Assembly (NCBI GenBank): GCA_964415245.1
Contig: CAYQAJ010000280.1
Coordinates: forward strand, 1-6,716
Length of the DNA: 6,716 nt
Direction of reading: 5' to 3'
From: CAYQAJ01 sp964415245
GTDB lineage: Bacteria > Planctomycetota > Planctomycetia > Pirellulales > Pirellulaceae
The notes beneath the pieces were generated by a model. That model ran no database searches and had not been told where the DNA came from. It saw only the letters and a list, made by a program, of their open reading frames with translations. The translations under genes and the position numbers were made by a program. Below, piece after piece: positions 3,421-6,716 of the stretch (positions are counted from its first letter, which is position 1; every line of letters begins with the position of its first letter).

Positions 3421-6400
3421 TTAGTTGAAGATCAGCAGGCCGAAGCCTTCGCCGCGCGGCACCACGGCGGCCGGCTGTGTCCATGATTGGAAGCCGGCGT
3501 CGGGCACGATGCGCTGCACGCCGATGGCCCATGCGTGGCCTTGCTGGGGGGGCTGCGGAGCCAGTTCTTCGAGTGGAATCGCCGCTTCGATGGTCCAACC
3601 TTCGTCGCCCGCGGCCGAAGCAACGAACCATCGCGGGTTCCAGGTCGCGTCGCCCATCAAAGCGTCAAAGGTCCAGCCGCGGTGGTCGATCGAGAGGCGG
3701 TAGAACGACGAATAATCGCGGTCGATGTCGATCAGCAGCTCGATGCGGTCGTGCGGCGCCAGATCGGCGTCGCGCGGGCGCGGCCCCTTGGCGGTGGAAT
3801 ACGAAGCGCCAGGTGCCTTGATGCACCGCGCCGCCAAATAGAGGAACTCGCCGTCGTACGCCAACATCACCTCCGCGGGCCAGGCTTCGTCGTCGCGCAG
3901 GGCGCTCGTGAGCGAAATCTTCTTCGCGCTCTGCCATACTTCATCGTCGAGTTTGCCGTCGAGCCGCGGTCGTTGTGCCACGGTTTCACACTCGGCGAAC
4001 TCCTTGGGGGGCGCTCCGATTGGGTTGATGAGCCACAACTCGCCGCGCGCCGATTGCGACCAGGCTGCCTGCCCGTCGCTCCGCGCGAGCGCATGAAGGA
4101 AACGCATGGCCGCATCCCCCTGCCCCGCGGCTCGCTGTGCCGATGCCAGCGGAAAACCCAGCGAGGGCTCAACGAACAGAGAAGGCCGCGTGCGTTCGAC
4201 GAGAGTGCCTAGCTCGATCGCCCTCAATGCCCGTGCACGCTGCTCGGCTACGGCATCGGTCGTACCAAATTGAACGCGATCCGGCTGACGATCGGGCACG
4301 ACAATGGGGTCGGTGGTAAAACTTGCCTGGGCGACATCGAACGGTTCTCGGGTCGACCGGGGGTTTCGCTGCGACGGTCCGGCTGCGTTCGCCGGGAGTG
4401 GCGCACTGTCAGTTGCAAGCGGCCCCTCGCCGCCGATTCTTTGCACGCCGCCCGACACCACCGATTGCCGCGTGTACCGCCACGCCATCTCGCCGCTTGC
4501 GTAGTAGTTGATCAGGTATGCCAGTGCACTATCGGCCAGTTCGTGATTGGGGTACCGCTCGATCAGCGCCTCAAGCGTTTCGGCCGCCAAATCTCCGTTG
4601 CCCATGGCGCGGTATCGCCATCCCAACTGGGCAAGAATCTCGCCGGCCCGTGGCGGATCGAGCCCTTTTGTCAATTCATCAATCTGCCCCAGCCACACGG
4701 CACCGTCGTGTCCGTCGCCGCCCGTGGCGCGAGCTAGAAGCTGGGTGACGTTGCGCTGCTTCTGCGCCATCTGGCGAAGCTGGTCGAGATCGGTATCGGT
4801 ACCGCGCCGTTCGGCTCGCCGCGCCTCGCCGCCGGGACGAAGCAACAGGCCGCTGAAAATGTCGTCACGTCCCAGTGCCTCGGGCAACCGATTAACCACG
4901 AGTTGCAAGTTGGTTTCGCGCGGTGACGGCGTAAACTGGTGGTCGATGAACGACCGACCGCGCGACGCGACATCGGCCAGCGAACGGCCCAGCGTCGGAG
5001 CGAGCTCCGCCGAAGCGATCGTGATTGTGCCCTGTCCACGGCCTTCGCCCAACGTGCAGAACACCTTTTTCACCTGCCATGGTTCGAGCCGGCCCAGCGT
5101 CATTTGCTCGGGAAACGCTGTGCTGTCCGCCGCCAGCGCCACGGCCCGCAGCACGATTTGATTCACAAGGTGGGCCAGCGGATCGTGTTGTTGCGGGCTC
5201 GGCGGATCGGTGACGATCACGTCGGGCCGCCACTGCCGGATTTTCCGCACAACGTATTCCGTGAGCCGGTCGGCGCCCCCGCCGTCGTTGGCCCGATCCC
5301 AATCGCCCACGATTGCCTCGGCCGGCATCACCAGCCCTTCTTGCCGCAACGGGAACCGCCACGCCGCATCGGCCGAAGTGCCGCCGACCGCGGCGACCGC
5401 CTGTCGCGTGCGCTGCGCGTAGGGGGCCTCGTCGTCGGGGGCGACTTCCAGATCGCGTCGGCCCAGCACTTCGACCGCCGATAGGTATCCCTCGGCGGCC
5501 GCGACGCGGGCCAACAGTTCCCACGCAACGCGCGATGGCTCGGCATGCAGCGCGAGCAGTGCGGCGCGAGCTCCTCCCGCCTGTTGCCGATGCCACGTCT
5601 GTCCGCCGTCGTCGGTAGCGAGAATCGTGCCCAAGGCGCCGACGGCCCATCCGCGGCGCTCATCGACAAAACACAGCGATCGGATTGGCAGCGACTGCCC
5701 CGTGCGCTGCACTTGCCACGAGTGGCCGCCATCCGCTGAGTGCAGCACGCACGTGCCGGGCGAACCGGCAATCCAGCATCGCTCGCCGATCATTGCGACG
5801 GCGGCGAAATCGAATTGCGTCGTCATGCCGTCGGGAAGCTCGCCTTCGGGCATGCGCCAGGCGTGGCCGCCGTCGACGGTCTGCAGCACCAGGCCTCCGT
5901 CTCCCGCGAGCCAACCTGCGCCTCGGGCATCGAGGCGAACGCAGCGCAAACCGCGAAGCCCCAGGCCGGGCGTGCGCGACGGGCCAAGCTCGCCGTCGAG
6001 CATCACCGCCAGGGCGCCGTCGCTGCCGGCGAGCGCCCCTCCTCGCCGGTCGGCCATGTCGCCGGCCAGCCAGCCGCGCGAGCGCGGGCCGGCGACGGGT
6101 ATCCACGTTCGCCCGCCGTCGCCGGTAAGGAACAGGCCGCTGCCGTACATGGCGGATGCGTTGCCGAGCGCGAATCCGTTTCGCGCGTCGAAAAACCGCA
6201 GACGTTTGATGGCCGGGAGCGTCAGCGCCGGAACCTCAACCCAGCTTTGTCCGCCGTCGCGCGTGCGCAGAACCACGGCCGACGTCTTGTGCGTGTAGGG
6301 GTGAATGCGACCGCCGGCCACCCAGCCGTTGTCGGCGTCGAGAAAGCAGACCGACTCGAGCCGGCACGTGACGCCCGACGCTTGCAGCACCCAGTGCCGG

Positions 6401-6693
6401 CCGCCGTCGCGGGTATTCCAGATGGCGCCGTGCTCGCCCACCGCCCAACCGCGATCGGGATCGACAAACGCCACGTCGGCAAGCTCGGCATCGGCCGGGG
6501 GCTCGGGCACATCGAGCGATTCCCGGCGCGGCGAGTACGCTAATTCTCTTCCCCGCGGCTGCTGCGCCTCGCCGTCGACGGCAAACAAGAAGCTCTGCAC
6601 GACGGCTAGCACTGCCAGCACCACACATCGAAGCATGACGCCGTTCGCCGCCAGTCGTCCAAAACCGCCGAAATCGCCAGTGCGCCGGAGCAT
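3421..6693 (-). CDS. Exported multidomain protein: YCF48-like propeller, degenerate PIG-L-like region, TPR-like segment, CBM9-like C-terminus
   Basis: The protein has 1090 residues. A hydrophobic stretch at 20-39 followed by GEA-QQ (41-45) looks like a signal peptide, so it is probably exported. Residues about 70-368 hold seven propeller blades of the form 'F-D---GW--G--G----T-DGG--W', with DGGxxW at 96, 146, 192, 274, 321 and 362; the fourth blade (about 207-240) lacks it. Seven blades fit Ycf48/photosystem assembly-factor-like proteins. Residues about 375-620 resemble PIG-L/LmbE deacetylases (RRDLE, REC-like PDVIVTDPP at 490-498, HDPLAH at 503-508), but HPDDE is replaced by HAEPS at 383-387. 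Residues about 668-735 look TPR-like. Residues about 905-1088 match CBM9-type sugar-binding domains (LDGKLDDEVW at 911-920, LAYDGEFLYLA at 944-954). Function is unknown; a cell-envelope glycan-binding or assembly role is inferred. The stop is TAA at 3421-3423. No in-frame stop lies upstream within the window, so the start is not proven. Confidence 0.85.
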   Translation of the reverse strand: MLRRTGDFGGFGRLAANGVMLRCVVLAVLAVVQSFLFAVDGEAQQPRGRELAYSPRRESLDVPEPPADAELADVAFVDPDRGWAVGEHGAIWNTRDGGRHWVLQASGVTCRLESVCFLDADNGWVAGGRIHPYTHKTSAVVLRTRDGGQSWVEVPALTLPAIKRLRFFDARNGFALGNASAMYGSGLFLTGDGGRTWIPVAGPRSRGWLAGDMADRRGGALAGSDGALAVMLDGELGPSRTPGLGLRGLRCVRLDARGAGWLAGDGGLVLQTVDGGHAWRMPEGELPDGMTTQFDFAAVAMIGERCWIAGSPGTCVLHSADGGHSWQVQRTGQSLPIRSLCFVDERRGWAVGALGTILATDDGGQTWHRQQAGGARAALLALHAEPSRVAWELLARVAAAEGYLSAVEVLGRRDLEVAPDDEAPYAQRTRQAVAAVGGTSADAAWRFPLRQEGLVMPAEAIVGDWDRANDGGGADRLTEYVVRKIRQWRPDVIVTDPPSPQQHDPLAHLVNQIVLRAVALAADSTAFPEQMTLGRLEPWQVKKVFCTLGEGRGQGTITIASAELAPTLGRSLADVASRGRSFIDHQFTPSPRETNLQLVVNRLPEALGRDDIFSGLLLRPGGEARRAERRGTDTDLDQLRQMAQKQRNVTQLLARATGGDGHDGAVWLGQIDELTKGLDPPRAGEILAQLGWRYRAMGNGDLAAETLEALIERYPNHELADSALAYLINYYASGEMAWRYTRQSVVSGGVQRIGGEGPLATDSAPLPANAAGPSQRNPRSTREPFDVAQASFTTDPIVVPDRQPDRVQFGTTDAVAEQRARALRAIELGTLVERTRPSLFVEPSLGFPLASAQRAAGQGDAAMRFLHALARSDGQAAWSQSARGELWLINPIGAPPKEFAECETVAQRPRLDGKLDDEVWQSAKKISLTSALRDDEAWPAEVMLAYDGEFLYLAARCIKAPGASYSTAKGPRPRDADLAPHDRIELLIDIDRDYSSFYRLSIDHRGWTFDALMGDATWNPRWFVASAAGDEGWTIEAAIPLEELAPQPPQQGHAWAIGVQRIVPDAGFQSWTQPAAVVPRGEGFGLLIFN

Positions 6694-6700
6694 TCCATTA

Positions 6701-6705
6701 CCCTT
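6701..6705 (-). promoter_or_regulatory. Candidate ribosome binding site of the 1090-residue gene
   Basis: AAGGG on the minus strand lies 7 nt before the ATG at 6693, favouring that start. The competing ATG at 6636 (residue 20) would give a more conventional signal peptide with a short N-region, but has no comparable site, only scattered GGCG. The choice between them is open. Confidence 0.4.
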
Positions 6706-6716
6706 CGCACAAAAGC

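Noticed and set aside
3487..4212. 241-codon plus-strand frame antisense to the 1090-residue gene, and similar frames up to 6543
   Set aside because: Antisense shadows of a continuous long frame with clear propeller and CBM9-like motifs; translations are Arg/Ala/Pro-rich without family features.

Overview
The window is GC-rich bacterial chromosomal DNA, and most likely comes from a planctomycete (probably Pirellulales-like). That placement rests on three things: the protein styles (a secreted YCF48/CBM9 giant and a GTDEA-type RNase HII relative), weak or absent Shine-Dalgarno sequences, and spacers packed with palindromic repeats. It is inferred from sequence character, not from a search. A block of exactly 100 Ns marks it as a draft or metagenome-derived scaffold.

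Layout from left to right. The end of a plus-strand TIM-barrel sugar isomerase-like gene (2-121) faces four minus-strand genes. The convergent spacer (122-290) holds a degenerate copy of a dispersed repeat and a strong palindrome. Next come sufS (1541 to 291) and, 27 bp upstream of it, sufU (2069 to 1569), a two-gene Fe-S cluster assembly unit. The 369-bp spacer upstream of sufU holds a nested fold-back element (2113-2210), a candidate promoter, a second copy of the dispersed repeat, and a small palindrome. Then comes an RNase HII-like gene (3044 to 2439) whose middle is lost in the assembly gap (2916-3015). The following 376-bp spacer (3045-3420) is almost entirely repeats: two full copies, two truncated 21-bp units and another inverted repeat. 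The rest (6693 to 3421) is one 1090-residue exported protein: a seven-bladed YCF48-like propeller, a degenerate PIG-L/LmbE-like segment, a TPR-like segment and a C-terminal CBM9-like domain.

Functionally, SufS (cysteine desulfurase) and SufU (sulfur acceptor/scaffold) should work as a pair. The other genes have no evident functional link to them or to each other. The most unusual content is the intergenic repeat family: four roughly 100-bp elements in one orientation. Three of them carry two hairpins of identical geometry a fixed 47-48 nt apart, and one is preceded by a 21-bp ladder of half-units. No defence system, CRISPR array, tRNA, rRNA or transposase gene is visible.
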